Of a stretch of 31,371 nt of DNA, positions 7,510 through 14,451 are shown in pieces. This DNA is from DATFWC01 sp045801465 (GTDB lineage: Bacteria > Pseudomonadota > Alphaproteobacteria > Rhizobiales > Xanthobacteraceae), in the NCBI GenBank assembly GCA_045801465.1, contig JBJMSU010000144.1, forward strand, positions 1 to 31,371, given 5' to 3'. Position numbers and translations under genes: made by a program. Numbering within the stretch: the first letter of the stretch is position 1; the number at the start of each line of letters is the position of its first letter. Under the pieces are notes generated by a model. It ran no database searches. It saw only the letters and a program-made list of their open reading frames with translations, and had not been told where the DNA came from.

Positions 7510-7662
7510 ATGAGCAATCCGAACCTTGCGTCAGAGGTCGGCCCGGATATGCGCGTGCTGCGGGACGACGAAGTGGATGCGGTAAACGGCGGCCTGGTCG
7601 TGATCGCGATCATCGCCGTCCTGATCGGCATGTTGCTTCCCGCCGTGCAGTCGGCACGCTAA
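7510..7662 (+). CDS. Bacteriocin-like peptide 2: GG leader fused to a pseudopilin-like helix
   Basis: A 50-residue ORF; ATG at 7510 with GAGGAGAG just upstream. Residues 1-28 form a double-glycine leader ending LRDDEVDAVNGG, matching that of peptide 1. The remaining 22 residues are LVVIAIIAVLIGMLLPAVQ plus Ser-Ala-Arg. From general knowledge, this is nearly the N-terminal membrane helix of planctomycete DUF1559 and type II pseudopilin proteins (FTLIELLVVIAIIAVLIG...LLPAVQ.AR), beginning right after the FTLIEL part. Cutting after Gly28 would release a very hydrophobic peptide able to span a membrane and ending in Arg. No prepilin peptidase site with its Glu5 remains. It follows peptide 1 by 110 bp and is followed by a strong palindrome. 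Role unknown; membrane-active peptide or mimic of pilin assembly is inference. Confidence 0.85.
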   Translation: MSNPNLASEVGPDMRVLRDDEVDAVNGGLVVIAIIAVLIGMLLPAVQSAR

Positions 7663-7682
7663 CGGAATTGACGTCGAAAATA

Positions 7683-7724
7683 ATCACTTCGTGATGCGCG
7701 GGCTTGTTGTCCCGCGCATCCACG
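7683..7724. repeat. Palindromic intergenic repeat (REP-type), likely 3' end of peptide operon
   Basis: Two adjacent hairpins: ATCAC-TTC-GTGAT (7683-7695) and ATGCGCGGG / CCCGCGCAT (7694-7702 with 7711-7719), the latter enclosing CTTGTTGT and followed by CCACG. The motif GGGCTTGTTGTCCCG recurs at 20685-20718, and relatives occur at 20751-20777 and 26887-26939, so this is a dispersed family. It begins about 20 bases after peptide 2 stops and may end transcription or protect the mRNA 3' end. Confidence 0.7.
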
Positions 7725-7965
7725 GCTTTTTCCGCATTTCATAAATCTTGGAATGATTGTGCTCTGCTGCCGCCGATGTGAAGTCCGACAGCATTTGAGG
7801 AGCGGGCCGACTCGCCGTCCGCTCGGCTTCTAGACACAAACGTCGGTAAACGTCGCGCACAGCGGTGCATGACATTTTCGACGTCGCGTTTCCTCGATGA
7901 AGCCAGACCTTGTGTTGTCAGCATCTGCCTGTCGCGCCACCTCGAGCGGATTCCAGGCGCGGTTC

Positions 7966-8349
7966 TTACGGTTGCCTTTTGCGTGCGAGACACCTGATCT
8001 GTGCCAAGGGCGCGTGCGGCCGGCAGTTGCGGCAGGACAATGCCGGAATGAGGCTCGCAATCGACGCGTCGGGGTGGCGGTCGGTTGCGGCAAGATCGAC
8101 CTCGCGACACGTCCGGCAGCCCGGGCAAGCGACCGTCATCCAGCGATATCCGGCCCCGAGGGCCGCTCCGACGGTGGGCGAGAACAACAGCGGCTGCCCC
8201 TCGGCGAGGCGGACGTTCCACGCCTCGATCATCCATACGGCGTCGGCGGCCGCCGCGTCGTCGCGGCTCTGCCTCTCGCGCTCCGCTTCGATGCGTGCGC
8301 GCGCCTGCTGGCGCTCCAGCCTGCGGCGGTTGATGCCCATGGCCGGCAT
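7966..8349 (-). CDS. Conserved hypothetical zinc-ribbon-like protein
   Basis: A 127-residue frame starting at ATG 8349 (a second ATG at 8340 is possible). The N-terminal third is a basic, charged helix (RRRLERQQARARIEAERERQ). The body carries VACPGCRTCREVDL, then DRHPDASIASLIPALSCRNCR. I associate this combination, two Cys pairs around DRHP-ASVASL, with a widespread rhizobial family of small hypothetical proteins; the Cys pairs could hold one zinc ion. No function is known to me. It lies alone between the peptide operon and the papain-like protease gene, which is read in the same direction upstream of it. Confidence 0.65.
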   Translation of the reverse strand: MPAMGINRRRLERQQARARIEAERERQSRDDAAAADAVWMIEAWNVRLAEGQPLLFSPTVGAALGAGYRWMTVACPGCRTCREVDLAATDRHPDASIASLIPALSCRNCRPHAPLAQIRCLARKRQP

Positions 8350-8483
8350 TGTATTGCCGTCCGGCGCTAACCGTTACAGCGAGCGATTGTCTTTTCGCAG
8401 CAGGCATCCGATCAGAGCGGCGCAGCCGTCACAGGTCGTTGAATGGCGGCATGGAACCTGTCGCGGCGAGGACCGAGTAGCTC

Positions 8484-9002
8484 TCACTTCTTCCCTTGCA
8501 CCGACCCGCGGGCGTTGGTGATGAATTTGACGAAGAGGTTCGCATTGAACTCCAGCTCCACCGCATTGGTCGGGCCGGGAAACGGGTTGTTATAGATGAT
8601 GCGCGATTCGGAGTCGTTGTACCCGATGGCGACGAGGGCGTGATAACTTCCCGTCTTGACGAACCGCGACACCCAGAGCGGGCCCTTCTCCAATTCGGCG
8701 ATAAACGCCTCGGCGCCATCGGAAAGACCGATGTCGAAGAAACCGGGTTTGTCATTGAACGGCGAACCCGCGAAGGCTTTGAGCTCGAGCGCATCGGCGG
8801 CCTTCTTGTACAGCGTGTCCAGAAGGCCATTTTCCTTCGCGTCGTCGACATCGATCCCGGCTCCACGCAATTTGTCTTCGACTTCGTTCTCGCTTCGCTT
8901 CATAGACTTCAGCATCATCTTGTACGACGCGAGCCAGCATTGCTCGAAAGTGGCCTGGCCGGCGCCAATCGTGGGAACCGTATGTTTGAAGCTGTCCGTC
9001 AT
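8484..9002 (-). CDS. Papain-like cysteine protease, AvrRpt2/C70- or C39_2-like
   Basis: A 172-residue protein with ATG at 9002 and AGAGGAG ten bases upstream. Gln16 and Cys22 in GQATFEQCWLAS have the papain spacing of oxyanion Gln six residues before the nucleophile. His121 lies in TGSYHALVAIGYND and an Asn at about 139 in IIYNNPFPG can complete the triad. This short, single-domain layout is like the papain-like AvrRpt2 family (C70), best known from a Pseudomonas syringae type III effector, and also like Peptidase_C39_2 proteins. No signal peptide, leader or membrane helix is seen. It starts 37 bp after the alpha/beta hydrolase stop and is probably in the same transcript. With the HExxH protease at 956 it is the second possible effector protease in this island. 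Export route unknown. Confidence 0.72.
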   Translation of the reverse strand: MTDSFKHTVPTIGAGQATFEQCWLASYKMMLKSMKRSENEVEDKLRGAGIDVDDAKENGLLDTLYKKAADALELKAFAGSPFNDKPGFFDIGLSDGAEAFIAELEKGPLWVSRFVKTGSYHALVAIGYNDSESRIIYNNPFPGPTNAVELEFNANLFVKFITNARGSVQGKK

Positions 9003-9038
9003 GATCCTGTTGCTCCTCTAACATGTGTCGCTGGTCCC

Positions 9039-9845
9039 TTACGACACGTTCAACAGGTGATCGACCAGCCAGCCCGGCGCGTCGACCATCACGTCGTGAC
9101 CGGAGTCGGCAATCTCGAACGTGCGCCACGACGTGTCGGCCTTGCACTCGGCCAGCGCCTTGTCGAACGCCGGCTGCGGATATCTCGGGGCGCGGATATA
9201 GGTCTTCTTCGCGACCTTCTCGCGCGCGCCGGTAAGCGCGATCGGCTGCAGCGCTACGCCGTTCGGCTGCGGGGTCAACTTGGAATCGACCCAGGCGCGG
9301 TCCTTCTCGTTGACGTGGAAGGCTTCCGCCTTGGGCGACGGGCGAGAGGGCTCACCGCGCTCCACCGCGGCCAGCAGCGCCTTGCGGCTGAACTCGGACG
9401 CGGAATCGAATCCGCGCTGGCCGTTCTCCGGCTTGAAGGCGTCGAGCCACACGATGGAGGAGACGCGCTCGCCAATCTGCTCGAGGGCGCCCGATCCCGG
9501 CCAGCCGCCATAGGAATGAACCACCAGGCAGACGTCGCGGAGGTCTTCCCATTTGAACACGTTGCCGATGTCCGTGATATGGGTGTCGAGATTGATGTCC
9601 TTGCTCATGAGGTGCGAGCGTTCGCCGACACCGGTGAGCGTCGGCGTGAACACCTTGTGGCCTTGCCGTTCGAGCAGGTCCGCCACGCGCCGCCAGCACC
9701 AGCCGCCATGCCAGGCGCCGTGCACGAGCACGAAGGTCTTCGCCGCGCTCGTCTGCGCCACCGCGGACCCGCTACCGAGCGCCGCGGCGCCGGCACCGGC
9801 GAGCACGCCACGGCGGGTGATCGACGGATCGTTGCTCTCGGACAT
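9039..9845 (-). CDS. Tat-exported alpha/beta hydrolase (plant-type esterase/lyase-like)
   Basis: A 268-residue enzyme. The ATG at 9845 follows GGGAGAGG and gives a twin-arginine signal (ITRRGVLAGAGAAALG) with a likely cut after AVA at residue 30, so it acts in the periplasm. The alpha/beta hydrolase core begins FVLVHGAWHGGWCW (oxyanion region), the nucleophile Ser111 is in VVHSYGG, and the catalytic His is in DSGHDVMVDAP near the end. This looks like the methylesterase/hydroxynitrile-lyase (salicylate-binding protein 2) branch often annotated simply as alpha/beta hydrolase. An upstream ATG at 9890 would hide the Tat signal and is not favoured. The protease gene at 9002 follows closely. Substrate unknown. 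Confidence 0.88.
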   Translation of the reverse strand: MSESNDPSITRRGVLAGAGAAALGSGSAVAQTSAAKTFVLVHGAWHGGWCWRRVADLLERQGHKVFTPTLTGVGERSHLMSKDINLDTHITDIGNVFKWEDLRDVCLVVHSYGGWPGSGALEQIGERVSSIVWLDAFKPENGQRGFDSASEFSRKALLAAVERGEPSRPSPKAEAFHVNEKDRAWVDSKLTPQPNGVALQPIALTGAREKVAKKTYIRAPRYPQPAFDKALAECKADTSWRTFEIADSGHDVMVDAPGWLVDHLLNVS

Positions 9846-10102
9846 TGCCTCTCTCCCGCAAAATGTTGTGGTCGCATCTCGCGCCGACATCGGCCGCGCT
9901 TGTTGCCGATACGGTGTCGTGATATATCCCGATAATTCGCGAATACGCCTCTACCCACATCGTGTTGTAGCGAAAAAGCCGCGGACAGGCACCTGCATAG
10001 TCGCACGGGGCCATCGATCCGTTGATCAGTGCTTGAACGCTGCTCGCGACCTTGGCGTCAAACGCCTGCAATTGTTGCTGCATGCCATGGAGATAAACAG
10101 CC

Positions 10103-10528
10103 ATGAGTCTCTCGGCGAATCAGCAGGCGCGGGTCAAGAGGCTGCTGCTCGAAAATCCCGATATCACGGTGGACGAGATCCAGGCCAAGCTCGGTCGCGA
10201 CGGCGTCTCCGTTTCCGCGCCCTTGATCTCCGAGCTTCGCGCTGACGTTCTCCACTGCCGACGCCTGCTCCAACAGGAAGGCTTGGTTCCGGCGAAATCA
10301 GCCGCCGATTCTGAAATCTCCAAGTCTTCGCCGCACACGACGGCCAATCAGCAGGCGCGGATCAAGATGCTGCTCCTCGAGAATCCCGACATCACGGTGG
10401 ACGAGATCCAGAACAAACTCGGTCGCGACGGCGCCTCCATATCCAAGCCCCTGATCGCCGACATCCGTGCCGACGTCCTCCACTGCCGGCGGCTCCTCCA
10501 AGAGGCAGGCTTGCTGCCACCGAAATAG
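10103..10528 (+). CDS. Protein made of two near-identical 60-residue helical units
   Basis: A 141-residue protein; ATG at 10103 with GGAG upstream. Residues 6-65 and 82-141 are copies of each other: 47 of 60 positions are identical with no gaps. Each unit reads NQQAR-K-LLLENPDITVDEIQ-KLGRDG-S-S-PLI-RADVLHCRRLLQ-GL-P-K. The stretch PDITVDEIQ-KLG resembles the first helices of a helix-turn-helix, and each copy has one conserved Cys in LHCRRLL. The units are joined by a 16-residue Ser/Ala-rich linker. I do not know the function; a DNA-binding protein with two recognition units, or a self-dimer mimic, is a guess. It stands alone with no clear operon partner. Confidence 0.8.
   Translation: MSLSANQQARVKRLLLENPDITVDEIQAKLGRDGVSVSAPLISELRADVLHCRRLLQQEGLVPAKSAADSEISKSSPHTTANQQARIKMLLLENPDITVDEIQNKLGRDGASISKPLIADIRADVLHCRRLLQEAGLLPPK
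10118..10525 (+). repeat. Tandem 180-bp in-frame duplication inside the 10103 gene
   Basis: Bases 10118-10297 and 10346-10525 are the two copies, offset by exactly 228 bp (76 codons) and aligned without gaps. Long identical stretches such as ATCACGGTGGACGAGATCCA are shared. Most protein changes are conservative, which points to duplication followed by selection on the protein rather than decay. Confidence 0.9.
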
Positions 10529-10773
10529 ATCCCAAGGCCGACTCGCATCGCATGAGACCCGGACGGTGGTGCCCGATCGTGGCTGTGGTCATGGCCATCG
10601 CTACATAGCTGACATCCGTATAGCCGACGTCATCGTCGTCGGCTGCGACGTCAAGAAGCGGATCGACCGCGCCAGCGGCAACCCGAATGGCGCGGCCACG
10701 ACGGGCTATGAACGAAATCTTCATGGATATGATCAATGAACGGCGGAGAGACATGACGCCCGCGACATGAGGA

Positions 10774-11493
10774 ATGAGCCGCCCCATGGATGACGCCGCC
10801 GAATTCGACAAATTCGCCGATGAATTCGAATACCGCAGCATGCGGGCGCAAAACATCTCGGCGTCGGGAGAGTCGCCGGACTTCTTCGACGAGTACAAAG
10901 TCAAGGACGCGTCCGTTGCGCTGCAATCGAGCGCCGGAATGCCAGCGAACATTCTCGATTTCGGCTCCGGCGTCGGCAACTCGGTGCCCCATTTCCGCAA
11001 GTATTTTCCGCAATCGACGCTCACCTGCGCCGACGTCTCGTCACGCTGCCTCGACTTGTGCCGCACCCGCCATCCCGGCAGCGAGCGCTATGCCCAGATC
11101 GTCGGCGACGCACTCCCCTTCGCCGACAATGTGTTCGACATGACGTTTTCGGCGTGCGTGTTTCATCACATCGACCACGCAGTCCACGCGCATTGGCTGG
11201 CCGAGCTCAATCGGGTGACGGCGCCGGGCGGGACGCTGTTCATCTTCGAGCATAATCCGTGGAATCCGCTCACCGTCGCCGCCATCAACTCCTGCCCGCT
11301 CGACGAGAACGCCAGGCTGATCGACGCGCGCACCTTCTCCCGCCGCATCGCCGCTGCCGGCTGGATCGACGTCAAGGCGCGATTTCGCATCTTCTTTCCC
11401 CACATCCTGGCGAAGCTCCGCCTGCTCGAGCCGTATCTCCATGCCGTCCCGCTCGGCGCCCAATACTACGTCACCGGCCGCAAGGCCGGTTGA
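10774..11493 (+). CDS. Class I SAM-dependent methyltransferase
   Basis: About 239 residues. The SAM-binding motif I is ILDFGSGVGNSVPHF, motif II is an acidic residue in LTCADVSSRCLDLCR, and the motif IV region is DALPFADNVFDMTFSACVFHHI, as in the Methyltransf_11 family. The C-terminal part (GGTLFIFEHNPWNPLT) is a typical post-motif strand. The start is uncertain: ATG at 10774 has AGGA directly adjacent, while ATG at 10786 (MDDAAEFDKF) has AGGA twelve bases upstream and would shorten it by four residues. The substrate cannot be told; the gene precedes the MFS permease by about 100 bp and may share its transcript. Confidence 0.88.
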   Translation: MSRPMDDAAEFDKFADEFEYRSMRAQNISASGESPDFFDEYKVKDASVALQSSAGMPANILDFGSGVGNSVPHFRKYFPQSTLTCADVSSRCLDLCRTRHPGSERYAQIVGDALPFADNVFDMTFSACVFHHIDHAVHAHWLAELNRVTAPGGTLFIFEHNPWNPLTVAAINSCPLDENARLIDARTFSRRIAAAGWIDVKARFRIFFPHILAKLRLLEPYLHAVPLGAQYYVTGRKAG

Positions 11494-11596
11494 CGCAGGG
11501 CAGCAAGGCGGTCGGTGATCTTGCCTTGCACCACGGGGACGGCCACCTTGGCCTGCCTCGCCGCCGAACGCACGGCATCAAGCACCGGAAACCGCT

Positions 11597-12814
11597 TTGA
11601 TCAGGCAAAGCATCGAATCCCGCGCCTCGTGGGTGGTCGCATCCGTTTCGCTCATGCTGCTCGCCATGTCCTATGGCGCGCCGTGGATTACGGTGGTGGC
11701 CCTCAAGGCGATCGCCGGGGACATGGGGGGCGCCCGCTCCATTCCGGCGCTCGCCAATGCGCTGGCATGGCTCGGCACCGCCGCCGGCGGCATCCTCATG
11801 GGACGGATTGCAGACCGTCTCGGCATCCGTTCCACGGTGATGTTCGGCTCCGTCGCGATCGCCATCGGCCTGTTCGTCTCGAGCCTCGGCCAGCCTTGGC
11901 AGCTTTACGTCGGCCATGGGCTGTTCATCGGACTTCTGGGCAATGCCGGCCTGAATGCCCCACTCTACGTCTATGTCAGCCGCTGGTTCGATCGCCGCCG
12001 CGGCTCGGCGCTGGCGCTCATCTCCAGCGGCGGGTACTTGGCCGGGTTCCTGTGGCCGCCGTTGTTCGAGCGGGCGACCGCGATTTTCGGTTGGCCATGG
12101 ACCATGCTCGCCTTTGCCCTGCTGCAGCTCACCGTCATCCTGCCGCTTGCCGCCGTGTTTCTGCGCGCACCTCCGGAAGTGCCGGATGCCGGTTCCGCCC
12201 GCGCCGACGGCCAGAAGCGGCTCGTGCTTGGCTGGCCGCCGAATGTCGCCTTCGCGCTGATCGGGTTCGCAGCCTTCATGTGCTGCGTCACGATGTCGAT
12301 GCCGCAGGGCCACCTGGTCGCGCTGTGCACCGACTATGGCATCTCGGCGAGCCTCGGCGCCCTGATGCTGTCGGCATTGCTCGGCGCCGGCGTGCTCAGC
12401 CGCCAAATCTGGGGATGGATTGCCGACCGCGTGGGCGGGTTGGTCACCGCGGTGACCAGCTCGGCGTTGCAGGCCGCCGCGATGACGGCCTTCCTCTTCA
12501 CCCAGGATGAGGTCGGATTGTTCACGGTCTCGGTCGCGTTCGGCCTGGGCTTCAGCGCACTCATTCCAGCTTACGTGCTGGTGATCCGCGAGCTGTTCCC
12601 GCTCGGCGAAGCACACTGGCGGGTGCCGTCGATCTTGTTCATGAGCGGCAGCGGCATGGCGGCGGGCGGCTGGCTCGCCGGCTACATGTACGATGTGTTC
12701 GGCTTCTATGCCCCCGCGTTCGCCACCGGCGTCGCGTTCAATCTCGTCAACCTGGCAGTGCTGGCCCTGCTGGTCACACGGCGCCACCTCGTCGAAAACG
12801 AAGCGGTCGCGTGA
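11597..12814 (+). CDS. MFS transporter, OFA/monocarboxylate-like
   Basis: A 405-residue permease with about twelve predicted membrane helices. The loop between helices 2 and 3 carries the MFS motif GRIADRLGIRS, and the second half repeats it as WGWIADRVGG. Sequence style (WITVVALKAIAGDMGG, LYVYVSRWFDRRRGSALAL) is that of the oxalate/formate antiporter and monocarboxylate branch. The start is a TTG at 11597; no ATG lies upstream in frame, and the ribosome site is weak, so the exact N-terminus is uncertain. It converges with the coiled-coil gene at 12851. Substrate unknown, probably an organic acid. Confidence 0.88.
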   Translation: MIRQSIESRASWVVASVSLMLLAMSYGAPWITVVALKAIAGDMGGARSIPALANALAWLGTAAGGILMGRIADRLGIRSTVMFGSVAIAIGLFVSSLGQPWQLYVGHGLFIGLLGNAGLNAPLYVYVSRWFDRRRGSALALISSGGYLAGFLWPPLFERATAIFGWPWTMLAFALLQLTVILPLAAVFLRAPPEVPDAGSARADGQKRLVLGWPPNVAFALIGFAAFMCCVTMSMPQGHLVALCTDYGISASLGALMLSALLGAGVLSRQIWGWIADRVGGLVTAVTSSALQAAAMTAFLFTQDEVGLFTVSVAFGLGFSALIPAYVLVIRELFPLGEAHWRVPSILFMSGSGMAAGGWLAGYMYDVFGFYAPAFATGVAFNLVNLAVLALLVTRRHLVENEAVA

Positions 12815-12850
12815 CCCGGGCACGCTCCGGTCAGCCGTCAGGAGGTGGCG

Positions 12851-13279
12851 TCAAGCCGGCACATCGGGAACGAGGCCAGGGCGGCCGTTCTTCTCGGAAA
12901 GCTCGGGAGCCGGCGCTGCAGGCGTCGGGCTCATGGCGCCGGCGAATTTCTGCCGCACCATCTCGATCGCCTTGCGGATGGAGCCGTAGCCCTGGCTGGC
13001 GGTTCGCGCGAGCTCGTCGAACTCGAGCGTCGCCTCGCCGAGCACGCGTGCACGCAGCATGATCTCTTCACGCAGCTTGCCGATGTCGTCGCTGACCGCC
13101 TGGAGATCGCGCAGCACATCGGCAGAGATCTTGTCGATACGGGCCAGATGCTCCTTCGCCTGCAGCGATATTTCCGGCGGCGTGTCCGGGTGTTTGGCCG
13201 GATCCTCGGATGGCGACGCGACAGCGCCGGACAAGGATACCGAACGCCCTTCGCGAAACGGAGAGCTCTTGAGCGCCAT
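12851..13279 (-). CDS. Small coiled-coil hypothetical protein
   Basis: A 142-residue frame with ATG at 13279 and GGGAG ten bases upstream. Residues ~38-85 (LQAKEHLARIDKISADVLRD and onward) have a heptad-like pattern of Leu, Ile and Val with many charged residues, indicating a coiled coil. The ends are rich in Pro, Ala and Ser and probably disordered. No signal peptide, Cys or known domain is seen. It converges on the MFS gene with 36 bp between them. I do not recognise the family. Confidence 0.65.
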   Translation of the reverse strand: MALKSSPFREGRSVSLSGAVASPSEDPAKHPDTPPEISLQAKEHLARIDKISADVLRDLQAVSDDIGKLREEIMLRARVLGEATLEFDELARTASQGYGSIRKAIEMVRQKFAGAMSPTPAAPAPELSEKNGRPGLVPDVPA

Positions 13280-13791
13280 TGTATTTTACTCCCTGGTTTC
13301 TGTGGCGCGCGCCGCTCGCCAGCCAGTCCCGCGTTGGTCATACCGTGAATAATCGCGGCACATACCAAAGCATTTCGTGGTGCCGCTCCTTCGCTGTGGC
13401 TTCCAGCTCTATGAGCGGCACACGTTAAGTGCGCGACTATTCTAGCTAATTTTGGACTATTGTCGCCCCGCACGCTACTGGCCGGAACACCCGACCGCGT
13501 CTGGCCCAGCGCAAAGCTAAAAGTAACCTTACCGGGACGGCGCCGGAGGGGCGGGTAGCCGACATTCGAGGTGGATTGGGGTGCGGCCGTAAACGACAGA
13601 CCCCGCCGAGCTGCCCCGGCGGGGTTCTGAGCGTGTTCGGCCTTTGGCTATCCCGTCGGACCTGCCCGTTGGGGAGGCGGCCTTTTTTAGGTGCACATCA
13701 AGTTAGTCGCGATTGGCGGCGATTCCGTTCAATCCTGCGGCTTGGTCGCCTCGGCGCTCGGACGGGAACCGATCGCGGTTCCGCTACTATT
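13280..13791. other. 512-bp gap with hairpins, no gene recognised
   Basis: No open frame here has coding character. Present are a GTGCCGCT / AGCGGCAC inverted repeat (13380-13421) and, near 13601-13691, two GC-rich stems and a T6 run (listed separately). A structured small RNA reading rightward to the T run cannot be excluded, but I do not recognise a known RNA family. Confidence 0.4.
13601..13691. terminator. GC-rich hairpins ending in a T-run
   Basis: CCCCGCC (13601-13607) pairs with GGCGGGG (13618-13624). Further on, CCTGCCC-GTT-GGGGAGG forms an imperfect stem followed by CGGCCTTTTTTA ending at about 13691. On the plus strand this looks like a Rho-independent end. The first stem can also serve the minus-strand gene that ends at 13792. 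Direction of use is not certain. Confidence 0.45.
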
Positions 13792-14195
13792 TTACCGTTC
13801 CCACCAGAACAGATCGGGGGTCTCGCGCCGCCATTGCGTCCGTCGCTCGCGGTTCTCGCCGATGATGATGCCGAAGCGGATGCAGGAGCGCCGATCGCCG
13901 TCCTCGCAGGCGCGACGCAGATCGAACATCCGTTCCCGGGTCTCATCCCAGCGCCGGCCGCCCGTCGGGCCGGGCGGAGGTGGCGGGGCGCGCGGTCCCT
14001 GAAGTCCTCGCCGCGCCGAAAATCGTCGCGCCGGCGATAATCGTCCTGCGCCGGCATTTGCATTTGCGCCGGACTGATCATTTCCTGAACCTGCTCCTGC
14101 AACGGCTTCACCGCCTGGGCGGAGGCCGGACCGGCGGCCAGCCCAAGCCCGACGCTCAGCACAGCAATTCCCAAGAAATCACGGCAAAGCCTCAT
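13792..14195 (-). pseudogene. Small secreted protein gene with a frameshift
   Basis: The ATG at 14195, preceded by GGGAGG, opens a signal peptide (CRDFLGIAVLSVGLGLAAGP then ASAQA) and about 65 residues in one frame (QDDYRRRDDFRRGEDFRDRA). Around 13985-14000 the coding character moves to the -1 frame: APPPPPGPTGG, then RRACEDGDRRSCIRFGIIIG and WRRETPDLFWWER, ending in TAA at 13792-13794. The original frame instead runs into low-complexity Arg/Ala/Ser sequence. The second half resembles small rhizobial periplasmic proteins with conserved Cys and Trp. One base seems to be missing in a GC-rich run; this is either a real mutation or a sequencing error. Restored length would be about 134 residues. 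Function unknown. Confidence 0.75.
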
Positions 14196-14308
14196 GTCAC
14201 CCTCCCGGCGAGCCTCCGAAGCGGCGACTCGATTGTGCCTGATATTGCACGGAATACGGTTTTATGGCCACGAAAGCCGCGTTTTCGGAATGCGCGCACG
14301 TCCCCGTC

Positions 14309-14445
14309 GCTGTCATCCGCGGGCCAAGCGCCGCAAGGCGTGAGAGCCGGGCAGGAACCCTGCTCTCAACCAGCGCGACCTCGATGCCGGGATACTTCCG
14401 GCCGCGGATCGGCTCGCCGACGCGAGCCGATCCGAGATGACAGCG
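14309..14445. repeat. Composite palindrome / terminator-like hairpin after the Mo-hydroxylase operon
   Basis: Outer arms CGCTGTCATC (14309-14318) and GATGACAGCG (14436-14445) enclose a very stable hairpin with 13-bp arms CGGATCGGCTCGC / GCGAGCCGATCCG and loop CGAC (14405-14434). The hairpin lies 17 bases after the stop of the minus-strand operon and may end its transcription, although no T-run follows. The outer arms resemble dispersed intergenic repeats of rhizobia. Confidence 0.6.
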
Positions 14446-14451
14446 GACGGT

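Noticed and set aside
7739..8407. 222-residue minus-strand ORF overlapping the zinc-ribbon gene
   Set aside because: Different frame from the conserved Cys-containing product and low-complexity Arg-rich sequence.
9021..9049. GTGTCG / CGACAC hairpin between the hydrolase and protease genes
   Set aside because: Only six paired bases and no T-run; too weak to call a terminator.
10560..10740. A decayed third copy of the 10103-gene repeat unit (frame reading YIADIRIADV)
   Set aside because: Only about 30 bases resemble the unit and with gaps; probably chance.
13380..13421. GTGCCGCT / AGCGGCAC inverted repeat as a remnant of the composite CTAG element
   Set aside because: Shares only the GTGCCGC end, and lacks the inner arms found at 2002 and 29218.
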